Virus record (IMG/VR): IMGVR_UViG_3300044630_006293
Coordinates: 146,832 to 210,831 of that record
Origin: a virus
Length of the DNA stretch: 64,000 nucleotides
Reading direction: 5' to 3' (one strand)
Shown: one piece after another, positions 21,546 to 31,527 of the stretch
Position numbering within the stretch: the stretch's first letter is position 1
Layout of the letters: each line of letters opens with the position of its first letter
Made by a program: the position numbers and the translations under genes
Notes under the pieces: generated by a model
Told to the model about the DNA's origin: nothing
Seen by the model: the letters and a program-made list of their open reading frames with translations, nothing else
Database searches by the model: none

Positions 21546-24500
21546 TACAAGTAATTCAGACAGTCAGTCTTCTTTAGCTAAATTACTTCGTTCTTTAACT
21601 GGCGCAATGCCTGGTGGGGCAAAAGTAGCTAGACAAACAACACCTATTGGAGCAGATGCTATCAATAGGATAATGGGGAGTCCAGAAGAATTTATAGGAA
21701 GATATAAAGAATTTGAAGATGAGTACTTCAGAGTTCTTTCCGATCCTAAGAATACAAATAAATTTTCTAATATAGCAGATATGGATATCGAAAGATCTTC
21801 CGGAAAAATAGATTTAAGTAAATTAACATATCAGTCTCAACAGGACATGAAGAATTTTTTTCGACAAAGAGTTTTACAGATGGATAACCTTTTGCCGCAA
21901 GTTGGAATTCCTGGAATGGAATTTCCATCAGGAAACCTATACTCATCCATGCTCCAATATGAAGTAGATGAATATTCTCACCCTGCATCTATTTTATTAA
22001 ATAAAATGTTTTTTAATGTGCAAAAAGATAAGCAAGGTGTTCAAGCATTAAACTTTGGTATGTCAAACATGATGAATACTGCAACACTTGAAAGATTAGC
22101 TTATCAAGCAGAGAATCCAGTAGACATAATTGGAAAAAGGGTATTAACTCTTGACGTAGAAACAACAGACGTTCTGCCAGATTCTCAAGTAAGACAGTTT
22201 GCTTATAAAGTTGGTGAAGAAGATGTAGTTGATGAATCATTTATTAATAGAAGAATGGATGCTGCTAGAGTTACTAAGTCTGGTCAAAGTTATAGGATGT
22301 CTGACGCTGTAAATCTCCCTTTAAAACAAATGGGTAGAGAAGCTCAAGAAATGGGTGAGGGTGGAATAAATTTTGTAGAAAGGTCCAAAACGTTATTTAC
22401 AGAAATGTTAAATGCCGATCACGTATCTGGCCATAACGCTTTATTCGACTTAAATAAAATGGGAGATACACTTCGTAGCCTAGATGCCTTTAATGCAGAC
22501 AACGTAGCTCAAGATTTAATGAATCAAGTATTTCAAAGAGTTAATACTCAAAAAGATTATTTAATAGACACTTCTGAAACTATGGGTTCATACTTCCAAG
22601 AAAAAGCTCGCTCTATGTTTCCAAATGATCCTGACAGAGCAAAAAAAATAGTTAATCAAATGATAAGTCCAGAGATGAGAGCTCAAATAGATATAGGCGG
22701 AAAAACGGCTCCAAGATCAATGGAAAACATTTCCTTAAACTCCAACTTACTTCAACTAATAGAACAAGACGCCGCATCTGGAAGTAATGAAGCAAATAGA
22801 ATAATCGACAATATAAAACAAGGTTCTCACGTAGCAGACGTAGACGTTGCTCTGCAGGCTTCTGCTGATAGGTATAGGTCTTTAGGAACTCTAGATTTTA
22901 GGTTTGATGAAACAGGAAAAGTTATTGGTGATCAAATGTCAGAATTTGAAAGATATGGTAGAAATCTTATTTTAAGATCTCAAGCCATGACTCCAACAAC
23001 TGACATTGGAAGCGTTAGCCATATGAGCGATGCTGTATTTAGGCACTTATCAACTAATGAAAAAGGAATGCAGGGAATAACACTAACGACAAAAGCATCT
23101 GATCTAGGATTATCATCTGATGCTGAAGGTTTTCTTGCATATTCTAAAGACAAAAAGAATTATACATTTAGAGCATTTGGATCAGACGCTGATGAGATAA
23201 TAGAAGGTGCAGTAGCTAAGTCTCATATAACTAGGACACTAAACCAAGCTAGAGCAGAAGGTGAAGGAACATTAAGTACTCTTAATGTAGCTGGAAGAAC
23301 AATGCAATTGACTAGAAATCTTGCAGATGAAGCTATTGTTAAAACAGGATTTAATTTTTCTCAAGCAACTGCAATAGATCAATCAATAAGAGCAAGAGAT
23401 ATCACTGCTGGAATAACAGCAGGAGACGACGATAGTTTAATTAGATCATTAGGATTAACTAATGAACAATTTGGTAAACAGCAAACATTTAGAAATATAA
23501 GCCAAAGAATTAAAGGAGCTTTTACTGGAGGCCCAGTTCATCAGATAGAAAATCCATTAACATATTCAGATGAAGCAATAGACTCTTATTATAGAAATGC
23601 AGCTGGGGCTGGATTGCCATACTCTAGCTTAAATGTTCAAAGTAGAGCTTTTTCTGTTGGTTTAGCTGAAGCTACTCATTCAATTGGTTTAGCAGCAAGA
23701 GGTACCGCAGCTTATGCAGCTAATGCTGATCTTACTACAGAGATGGGTTTGTCATTCTTTAAAATGCAAGACTCAGCTAGAATGGGAACAGTTACTTCGC
23801 AAGGAGATTATTTTGGCAGTAAAACAATGATGCCTTTTACTTCTTTATTCTCTGTATCTCAAAACACAGCTGCTAATAAAATATCTGATCAAATATTGTC
23901 AGTAAAAGCATTTGAAACTTTTAGCAACCCAATGGAAGATATTATGAGTTCTGATTTAAACAGGTTTACATTAAGTTTTGTTTCTGGAACTGGTGAAGGT
24001 GAAAGTAAACTTGCATCAAGAGTTAACTTAGTATGGGGAGCTAATCAATCATTAGATGAGGGTAAATCAAAACAGCTAGCTAATTTCCTATTAGACAATT
24101 CAGAAACATTTAGAGATACTTTACAAAATATTAAAGTTGGAGATCAAGATATTGGAACACAATTAGCAAGTATTACTCAAGCTAATAAAACAATGACAGG
24201 TTCACAAAGAACAGGTTTAGTTGATCAGATCTCTCAAAGTATTAGAGATAAAGGAATTGTTGTCGGATATGTTGAGGGCGATCCAGCTGAAGGAATATTT
24301 AATGCAGCAAAAAGAGCAGGTATCAACTTAGTTGATAATGATGTTAATTTAGTTAATCAGGCTATGAGAATAGCGCACGTAGACGAAGCTTCAAATATGC
24401 TAGTTATGTCAGCTATAAGTGATACAAAAGTTGATGAAGTAATAGGTAGATCTTCTGAAGTTGCTCAAGGTGAAGCAGCTAACGCATTTTCTAAATTAAA

Positions 24501-24945
24501 AAGATTATCAGAAGTATTTAATGACTCTTCAAAAAAGAGACAAGCTGCTAAAGTAGTACTTGAATCTAAAAATGCAAGTTCTTTAGATAGAATAGTGGAT
24601 TTATCAAAAAGAGCAAGTAGAGATTTTGATACTCCAATGACAGATTTTTTTGTAAAAAATAAAAAAACAATAGGATTAGCTGGATTAGGTCTAGCTGCAG
24701 CTGGTATTGGTTACTATATGTATAACAATAGAAGAGAAGAAAAAAATATCCAAGAAACAATGGCTTACATGCCAACGGAGCCGGCAAGTAATAGAACATT
24801 CAGGCAAATGCAACCACCAGCTATGCCTCAAAGTACAAGAAGAGATCCATTGGTAACAGCTGGAGTTGTTGGGAATCTAGATAGAAATAAAGTTGGCCAT
24901 ACAAAAATGGGCCCAAATAAAAATAATCACCTTTACGGAGGATAA
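21532..24945 (+). CDS. Giant late protein with DnaQ-like (DEDDh) exonuclease domain and C-terminal membrane anchor
   Basis: 1,137 residues. Exonuclease motifs are in order: ExoI LDVETT (D208, E210), ExoII HNALFD (D306) and ExoIII HVADVD (H433, D438), the DEDDh pattern of proofreading exonucleases. Residues 1-190 and 450-1,050 are unlike polymerases, and the C-terminus has a membrane helix (IGLAGLGLAAAGIGYYMY) plus a polar tail. It lies between packaging-associated and internal-virion-like genes, so it may be carried in the particle and act on host or competing DNA at entry, or process phage ends. Confidence 0.75.
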   Translation: MNLFDTSNSDSQSSLAKLLRSLTGAMPGGAKVARQTTPIGADAINRIMGSPEEFIGRYKEFEDEYFRVLSDPKNTNKFSNIADMDIERSSGKIDLSKLTYQSQQDMKNFFRQRVLQMDNLLPQVGIPGMEFPSGNLYSSMLQYEVDEYSHPASILLNKMFFNVQKDKQGVQALNFGMSNMMNTATLERLAYQAENPVDIIGKRVLTLDVETTDVLPDSQVRQFAYKVGEEDVVDESFINRRMDAARVTKSGQSYRMSDAVNLPLKQMGREAQEMGEGGINFVERSKTLFTEMLNADHVSGHNALFDLNKMGDTLRSLDAFNADNVAQDLMNQVFQRVNTQKDYLIDTSETMGSYFQEKARSMFPNDPDRAKKIVNQMISPEMRAQIDIGGKTAPRSMENISLNSNLLQLIEQDAASGSNEANRIIDNIKQGSHVADVDVALQASADRYRSLGTLDFRFDETGKVIGDQMSEFERYGRNLILRSQAMTPTTDIGSVSHMSDAVFRHLSTNEKGMQGITLTTKASDLGLSSDAEGFLAYSKDKKNYTFRAFGSDADEIIEGAVAKSHITRTLNQARAEGEGTLSTLNVAGRTMQLTRNLADEAIVKTGFNFSQATAIDQSIRARDITAGITAGDDDSLIRSLGLTNEQFGKQQTFRNISQRIKGAFTGGPVHQIENPLTYSDEAIDSYYRNAAGAGLPYSSLNVQSRAFSVGLAEATHSIGLAARGTAAYAANADLTTEMGLSFFKMQDSARMGTVTSQGDYFGSKTMMPFTSLFSVSQNTAANKISDQILSVKAFETFSNPMEDIMSSDLNRFTLSFVSGTGEGESKLASRVNLVWGANQSLDEGKSKQLANFLLDNSETFRDTLQNIKVGDQDIGTQLASITQANKTMTGSQRTGLVDQISQSIRDKGIVVGYVEGDPAEGIFNAAKRAGINLVDNDVNLVNQAMRIAHVDEASNMLVMSAISDTKVDEVIGRSSEVAQGEAANAFSKLKRLSEVFNDSSKKRQAAKVVLESKNASSLDRIVDLSKRASRDFDTPMTDFFVKNKKTIGLAGLGLAAAGIGYYMYNNRREEKNIQETMAYMPTEPASNRTFRQMQPPAMPQSTRRDPLVTAGVVGNLDRNKVGHTKMGPNKNNHLYGG

Positions 24946-24947
24946 AA

Positions 24948-25610
24948 ATGTCTTTATTAAATAGCATAGGAAGATCAGTCACAAGAGCTGGTTCGTCTAA
25001 AAAGGCTCTAATTGGAACTGGAATAGCTGCTGGTGCAATTGGGCTTGGTCAGAATACAACTGGAGCAGTGTTTGATGCCGGCAATGAAATTGCATTTGGC
25101 GATGAAAACGCTGATCAGTACTTTCTTGGGTCAAGAGGTCTTAGTCCAGGAACCTTATTAGAAGGTACCCTTGGGTCTTCTGGGGCTGCAGGAGTGGGAA
25201 CAGTTGCTGGTGGAGTACTTGGTATGGCTGCAGGTGCAGGCATTGGTATTGGTGGAGCTGGAATGTTAAGTAATACCGAGTTTGCCAAAGATATAAATAT
25301 TCCTAAAAATTTTGCAGATGATCTTCCATTAATAGGTGGCAAACAAGTTCCTTTACTTGGAGGGCAAAACCTTTTTAAAGCTGGAAAAATGGGTTCAGCT
25401 AGAGGAAGAGCAGTTGCATTTGGTCTTGGTGCACTTGGTGCAGTTGCCGGAGGCGCATACGGAGCATCAACATATACAAGAAGTCAGATAAATAGAAATG
25501 CAGATTTTTACAAACAAAGTCCATACAGTAGAGGATCAGCAATGCAGGCAGCTTCTACAAATGCATACGGGGATATGGTTCTCGGAATGCATAACTCTAG
25601 GAGGGGTTAA
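24948..25610 (+). CDS. Glycine-zipper membrane-active protein
   Basis: 220 residues with hydrophobic Gly/Ala-rich stretches at about 20-35, 75-105 and 150-170, resembling glycine-zipper membrane helices. Ribosome site ACGGAGG. Probably an internal virion protein or pore component for genome entry; the family is unknown. Its last base is the first base of the next gene's ATG. Confidence 0.6.
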   Translation: MSLLNSIGRSVTRAGSSKKALIGTGIAAGAIGLGQNTTGAVFDAGNEIAFGDENADQYFLGSRGLSPGTLLEGTLGSSGAAGVGTVAGGVLGMAAGAGIGIGGAGMLSNTEFAKDINIPKNFADDLPLIGGKQVPLLGGQNLFKAGKMGSARGRAVAFGLGALGAVAGGAYGASTYTRSQINRNADFYKQSPYSRGSAMQAASTNAYGDMVLGMHNSRRG

Positions 25611-27016
25611 TGGATCCAGATGAAGTCAATGAGTTAGGTGGGCAAAATGTTCCACTAGCATTTAGAATGATGGAGCATTTGCCATCTATTTCTGCATCTC
25701 TTGGATTTGCTCTTAGTCGTGGTTCAAACACTCTTTTGGGTGGAGGATTCATGGACGACAGAAAAAGGCTAGGTCCAGGTAAACTTGGAGGTTTTGCTAG
25801 TGGTTCTATGACCCCAAGTAATCCAACAGCTAAAGCCTATTATGGATCTTCTGCAAGAAGAGCAAGGCTAGCTTCTTCAGCAGGGTCGGCACAAGGAAAA
25901 ATGGCCTTAGGCAAGGGTTCAAGAGTTAACCACATCACAATGAGGCCAAGAGCATTATCTAGATATAACTCTTTGACAATATTCAATGCTTCACAAAATA
26001 CTCAATTCTATTCTCCTTTTCAGTTTGCATCTAGAGTTGTTGGAAATCAATTTGGAAAAAACGCAGCGTTTAGAAATGCTGTATACGGATCCTCAACGGC
26101 AGCTATTCCAAAAGAAGGTGTATTCCAAAGAGGAATGCTATCCATGATCACAGCTGGAAGAAAGTCTGATCTAATAGAGAGAAAAGCATTATCAGGCTCT
26201 GGTAGGGCAACAAAAAAAATGATAGAAGCTCAGAAGCAAGTTGGAAGACTTGCAACTATGAATAATGCATCTTTTGCTGCAGGTAAAACTTTTACTGGCG
26301 GTCAATTTGGCAGAATTGTCCCTAAGAGTGCAGGTCTTGGAATGATTGCTCCCGCAGGTCAAACTCTAACTGCTGCATCTCCAATGGCTACAGCATTATC
26401 AGGTGGAAACAAGGTTGGATTAACCGGAAACTTAATGGCAAGCGCTGGAGCTACTCAAGCATCAAGATATATGCAGGGATACTTTAGAGGGGCACTTGGC
26501 CACATAGACGCTGGAGGCTTAACAGATGAAGCTTTCAAGGGAGCTAAAATGGCTAAAAAACACTTAGTTAGTAGTTTTATGCAATCAGGATTAGCTGATA
26601 ATGCAAAAGGTGGATTTAGATTAGCTAATGAAGTTTTTAAAACAGGAGCGTTTAAAACTTTAGGCACACGTGGCGTTTTAAAAACAATGGGAACAAAAAC
26701 TGGAGCAATGGCACTTGGTGCAAGAGGTGCAGCAATGGCAATTCCTGGGCTTAACCTATTGGCAACTGCATCATTAGTTTATGATCTTGGAAAAATGGGT
26801 GGAGAAGTAGTTAAAAGTGGTATCAATTTAGCCAAAGATGCTGTAAAATCTATGAAAGGCTCTATGGACAAGCCACTATTTGGAATGGGATATAAAGATA
26901 ATGAAGTTGCTGCTACATCTAGGTCTAGAGGAGTAATGGCAATACAAAACAGTCGCTTAAATGCCAGAAGTGCATTAGGTTCAGAGGCTGGGATGATGGC
27001 TTCACATTTTGGGTAA
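25610..27016 (+). CDS. Gly/Ala/Arg-rich late protein with hydrophobic helix
   Basis: 468 residues, basic and low in aromatic residues, with a hydrophobic Gly/Ala-rich helix near 380-400 (GLNLLATASLVYDLG). It ends in a polar tail. Overlaps the gene before it by one base. Together with 21532 and 24948 it forms a trio that may be injected or membrane-inserting virion proteins. No homolog recognised. Confidence 0.6.
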   Translation: MDPDEVNELGGQNVPLAFRMMEHLPSISASLGFALSRGSNTLLGGGFMDDRKRLGPGKLGGFASGSMTPSNPTAKAYYGSSARRARLASSAGSAQGKMALGKGSRVNHITMRPRALSRYNSLTIFNASQNTQFYSPFQFASRVVGNQFGKNAAFRNAVYGSSTAAIPKEGVFQRGMLSMITAGRKSDLIERKALSGSGRATKKMIEAQKQVGRLATMNNASFAAGKTFTGGQFGRIVPKSAGLGMIAPAGQTLTAASPMATALSGGNKVGLTGNLMASAGATQASRYMQGYFRGALGHIDAGGLTDEAFKGAKMAKKHLVSSFMQSGLADNAKGGFRLANEVFKTGAFKTLGTRGVLKTMGTKTGAMALGARGAAMAIPGLNLLATASLVYDLGKMGGEVVKSGINLAKDAVKSMKGSMDKPLFGMGYKDNEVAATSRSRGVMAIQNSRLNARSALGSEAGMMASHFG

Positions 27017-27019
27017 TTT

Positions 27020-28886
27020 ATGACTTTAGCAGAAAAAACAAAACATTTTAGAGAATCTATTGAAAGACTTTCAAGGGAAGATATCTTAGAAATTCTTAGA
27101 GCTCAAGATCCAGAAATTATTAAACAGATTAATAGAATCGAATGGGTGTTTGAAAATAAGCTCAATCATCTTGCATGGAAAGATGGATCTCCGGTAACAT
27201 CAAGAACCTTAACTAATTACGAGTTATCTCTACTTGTGGATGAACCATTTGAAGTAGATAGAGAGCTTTTAGATTTAGGGATTAGCACCGAGCAACAAAG
27301 ACAAATTCACGTTGCAAAAGATACATGTGTTTGGGGTAAGAACTTTCTTGGTGCAGAGACAAGAGTGTATCAAACTTTAATATTAAGAGATCCAGCTTTA
27401 AGAAAGGTTCTTAGAGCAGGTCGTCGTCTTGGAAAAACATTTAGTATGGCTTTGTATCTTATACATTATAGTTATACTCATAATGATGGTAGATCTTTAG
27501 TTATTGCCCCAATGAAAACACAAGTAGAATTAATCTATCAAGAAATTTTACGATTAGCATCAAAAAATGAAATTGTATCTAATTCAATTGTTAGAAAAGT
27601 TACTTCTCCTCAATTTATGATTCAATTTTCAAACGGATCAACAATTAGATTCTTTACTTCAGGCATGAGGTCAGGGCGGAAAATCAGACGTAGCTAGAGG
27701 TCAAGAAGCGCACGTTATTGTTCTTGACGAAATGGACTACATGCATGCCGATGACCTTGATGCTCTTTACGCAATGCTCCAGAAAACCGCAGAAGATCAA
27801 CCAGATAAAGTTTTAATTGGAGCATCTACTCCAACTGGTAGAAGAGAAAGATTTTGGGAGTGGTGCACCTCAAATGTTAGGTTTAAAGAATTTTGGTTTC
27901 CTTCATATTGCAACCCATTTTTTAGTAAAGATCAAGAAGAAGAATTTAGACAAGAATATTCTGAATCTGGATATAGGCATGAAATTGAAGCAGACTGGGG
28001 GGAAGATGCAGAAGGCGTTTACCCAAGAAGGTATGTAGATAAATCATTTATGGATCCAGGTTGGAGCTATGAGCCAGAAATACAGTCAGCAAGAAGTTTT
28101 TATACAATTGGCGTAGACTGGGATAAATACGGCGCAGGAACAAACATTGTTGTATTAGAAGCATGCGCTGAGAATTATGAAGACGAAAGATTCAGAAGTA
28201 AAACAAGAGTTTGCTATAGAGAAGAAATTGTAAAATCAGAATTTACTTTAACAAAAGGTGTTAATAGAATTGTTGAATTAAATGAGATATTTCAGCCAAA
28301 ACATATTTATGTCGACAGAGGTTTTGGTGAAGTTCAAGTAGAACTGCTTCATAAATACGGAGTAGAAAACCCATCTTCTAAATTAAGAGAAAGAGTTAAG
28401 GGAGTTAGCTTTGCTGAACTCATTGACTTAAGAGATCCTTATACAAAACTTCTAATTAAAAAAGAAATCAAACCATATATGGTTGATAATTTAAGGCAAT
28501 ACTTAGAAAACGAAGCAATAGTTTTTCCGGCGCAAGATGAAGAACTATACCTTCAATTGATATCTTACATAGTAGTTAGAACTACTTCAATTGGAAGACC
28601 AGTGTTTGAAGCCGGAGGATCAGCAGTCGACCACGCTCATGATGCATTGATGTTAGCTTTGTTGGCCATTACTCAAAACTATGGATCGCTTCATAAAATG
28701 AACTTTGCAGTCAAAGCAGAATCATTTTCAAATACCTTCTTTATGCCCAAGCCAACTTCTAATGATGATGATGAGGAAAAACCTTCGGTTATTAATAGAT
28801 CAAACTTAAATAATGGTAGTATATCTAATAAAAGAAAATCTATTAGAAGAAATAATAATGGTTCTGTTTCAAGAAAGATGTTTTAA
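27020..28886 (+). CDS. terL: Terminase large subunit, interrupted by +1 shift at CGGA (site 2)
   Basis: ATPase-nuclease that packages DNA. Frame 0 (from 27020) contains Walker A AGRRLGKT at about 133-140 and reaches CGG at 27677-27679 (codon 220), then a stop 6 codons later. Skipping C27677 restores GGA-K-S-D-V-A-R-G-Q and Walker B VIVLDE (about 232-237), then the RNase H-like nuclease with VDWDKYG, YVDRGFGEVQ and VDHAHDALM, ending at 28886. The restored protein is 621 residues, a normal length. Walker A and Walker B lie in different frames, so neither part can work alone. Confidence 0.92.
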
Positions 28887-28888
28887 TT

Positions 28889-30556
28889 ATGTCCATGAAT
28901 TCATTTGATCAAACCCAAACAGCTTCAGGAAGAATATTTAACGATTACTCCGTTAAAGAAGGCGCTTCAAGATCACTGCAAGAAGAGAGTCAGATAAGAA
29001 GAGCTGAGGAAAAGTTTAATGATATAGCTAACTTTGATACATATTCTTTCTCTAAGCCATATAAAATACCATTACACGTTGTTAGATCAAAAGTCAATAG
29101 AACACATAACCAAATACAAGAAGTTTATGATCTGCTTGAAAGACTTCTTAATAATGTTTATATTAGTCCAACTGTAGATCCAGATATGGAAGAATGTCAT
29201 TTTCATTTGTGGGACGAATTAAATAAAAATAATAAAGAAATACTTTCTACATTTTACGAACAAGAAGATATGGTATTTACAGGTGGTTCTGGTTCTTTTA
29301 ATGAAGAAACTGGAGAAAATGACAGAAAGGTACCTACGCCTAATTTTATTTCATTTAAACAATATTTATACGCAGAAGAACACGGTTGCAGGGGATGCAG
29401 GAAATTTGTTAAAGAGTATGACAAATTAATATCTCACTCTATATTTGTCCATCTTTTTGACTTTAGGTATTATCTAAAACTTTTACTACACGAATCCAAC
29501 TGCATTAGGGAATCACTATTATATGACTTTGGAGCGGAATATGAAGATGAATCACAAGAACAAGCAGCAATTTTCTACTTCTCATGGGCAAAGATGGCAG
29601 AAAACCATACGAGGCTCGTTACCGAGGAACTCAATGAGAACTCAGACCAAATACCTTCTTCCGAAGTGGATCTCATCTCAAAAAAACAAGCAGCACAGTT
29701 TCAAGCATTTTTCTCGATTCGAGTAGCAGCATATACAGAAAGTATAGATAACTTACTATTTTCTATGAAAAAATACCTTCTTGATACATGTCATATATTT
29801 TATACTAAATATGTATCTCCATCATTAAAATTTAAATCACAAGTCGCAGCACCTCTTGAACTTGATCTTTTAACAACTTCCATGAGAACTTCAATGCCAA
29901 CACTAGCAGAAGAAGTCGTAACTGCGGTTAACTCATTTAAGGGAAACTTTGGATCAATACTTACTGACATGGTTCAAAGAAGAAGTAATATACAGCAAAA
30001 ATTTGATAATTTACTTTCATTAAATATTCAAAGAAAAAAATATATATCATACATAGATCAGTTGTCGGTTAAGGCTAGTCCTAGACCAAAGATAATATTA
30101 AACATCAATGAAGATAAACACTCTTTTCTTTTTGATCAAATAACTATTGATGATAGTTCTAGGATGTCATTATCTTCTGTTCATGGAAATTTAGATAGTC
30201 TAAATGATAATGACCATCCTCAGTACTTAATGAGATCTGGCGGAACAATATTTGGCGATATTATTATGGCAGAAGGGGTAACGATAGACGGTGTCGATAT
30301 AGACACACATGCCCATACAGGCGAAGATGGATCTGTTAGAATAAAATCAACCGACATAGATTATGAAACACCTAGAGAAGAAACTACGCTTTTGCAAAGC
30401 GCAGATGGAAGCTTACTTGAAGTTAGCATAAATGCTTTTGAGTCCAGTATTAAAAATGGTGGAGTCCCAACAGTTAATGCGGTTGTTAATATTTCTATTC
30501 CAGACAGTTATTCAGATAAGTATGAATACGAAATTGTTTACTTGGAGGCTAAGTAA
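28889..30556 (+). CDS. Baseplate or tail-fibre-associated structural protein
   Basis: 555 residues. Helical N-terminal two-thirds; near 430-480 it has HGNLDSLNDNDHPQYLMRSGGTIFG and DIDTHAHTG, a pattern common in phage fibre and baseplate proteins. Its stop overlaps the next start. The segment EEHGCRGCRKF holds a CxxC. No enzymatic motif. Confidence 0.6.
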   Translation: MSMNSFDQTQTASGRIFNDYSVKEGASRSLQEESQIRRAEEKFNDIANFDTYSFSKPYKIPLHVVRSKVNRTHNQIQEVYDLLERLLNNVYISPTVDPDMEECHFHLWDELNKNNKEILSTFYEQEDMVFTGGSGSFNEETGENDRKVPTPNFISFKQYLYAEEHGCRGCRKFVKEYDKLISHSIFVHLFDFRYYLKLLLHESNCIRESLLYDFGAEYEDESQEQAAIFYFSWAKMAENHTRLVTEELNENSDQIPSSEVDLISKKQAAQFQAFFSIRVAAYTESIDNLLFSMKKYLLDTCHIFYTKYVSPSLKFKSQVAAPLELDLLTTSMRTSMPTLAEEVVTAVNSFKGNFGSILTDMVQRRSNIQQKFDNLLSLNIQRKKYISYIDQLSVKASPRPKIILNINEDKHSFLFDQITIDDSSRMSLSSVHGNLDSLNDNDHPQYLMRSGGTIFGDIIMAEGVTIDGVDIDTHAHTGEDGSVRIKSTDIDYETPREETTLLQSADGSLLEVSINAFESSIKNGGVPTVNAVVNISIPDSYSDKYEYEIVYLEAK

Positions 30557-31527
30557 TGGCTTGGTTTGATGTATATAAATCAGAAATATCTGTAAGCACA
30601 GGTCTAACAGTTTTTTCCTCAAAGCAAATACCGTTAAAAAGAGTAATTAATATTTCTGAAATAAATAATAACGTAGCTGCTGGAGAGCAGATATATGTTG
30701 ATTTATTAGATAAAAAGATTAATAAATTTATTAACTCATCACTAGAAAATGTTACGGATAACTATTCATACTTAGTTGTTTTAGAAGACCACGCAGATGA
30801 AACATTTTTTCTTCCAGTTAAAAGTAGGGTTATAGATAACATATTATATTTTTACGCAGAAGAAGATATAGATATAGATATTGACACAACGAGATACTAT
30901 GCAATATATTATGGTTTAACTAATATAAAAAATATTGAATTAACACTTGCATCTATTGATGCAACTCCAAAAAACGTATGGGTAATTTCCGACATAGCTC
31001 CTTCAGTTGAAGGTTCATACTCTGACATAGCAACTGCTAACATTAATTACTATACAAGTTCAATAACAAGTTCATCATCTGGAAAATATAGCCTTGCGTT
31101 GTATAATGATGGCGCCGACTGGAAAGATAATACATCAGAAAAAGTAGGCTCTAAAGCATTTGGCATTTTTGATGGACCAAGGCTAAAAGTTGTTGGCCCT
31201 AAAGGTAAACAATATGGAAAATTTAAAATAAGAATTTTTGAATATACAGATCAAGGAGTCATCTCCGTTTATCCAACAGTGGATTGGACAGAAGTAGATT
31301 GTTATTCAGCAATAGATTTATCTGACCAAATCTTATATTCTAAAATAGATTTACAATATAAAAAATATATATTTGAATTAGAAACTTTAGCAGAAAAAAA
31401 CATAATGGCAATAACAAACTCTGTTAAAATAGATAAATATGAATTTTCTCCAAATTATAAATTAACCTATAGTCAAGAAGAAATAAATCCAAACTTAGCA
31501 TTTATTACAATAGCAGGATTAAGATAA
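30556..31527 (+). CDS. Tail/baseplate structural protein
   Basis: 323 residues, beta-rich throughout, with no enzyme motif. Lies between a fibre-like gene and the S74 fibre, overlapping both by 1 base. Likely part of the baseplate or fibre attachment; the family is unknown. Confidence 0.55.
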   Translation: MAWFDVYKSEISVSTGLTVFSSKQIPLKRVINISEINNNVAAGEQIYVDLLDKKINKFINSSLENVTDNYSYLVVLEDHADETFFLPVKSRVIDNILYFYAEEDIDIDIDTTRYYAIYYGLTNIKNIELTLASIDATPKNVWVISDIAPSVEGSYSDIATANINYYTSSITSSSSGKYSLALYNDGADWKDNTSEKVGSKAFGIFDGPRLKVVGPKGKQYGKFKIRIFEYTDQGVISVYPTVDWTEVDCYSAIDLSDQILYSKIDLQYKKYIFELETLAEKNIMAITNSVKIDKYEFSPNYKLTYSQEEINPNLAFITIAGLR

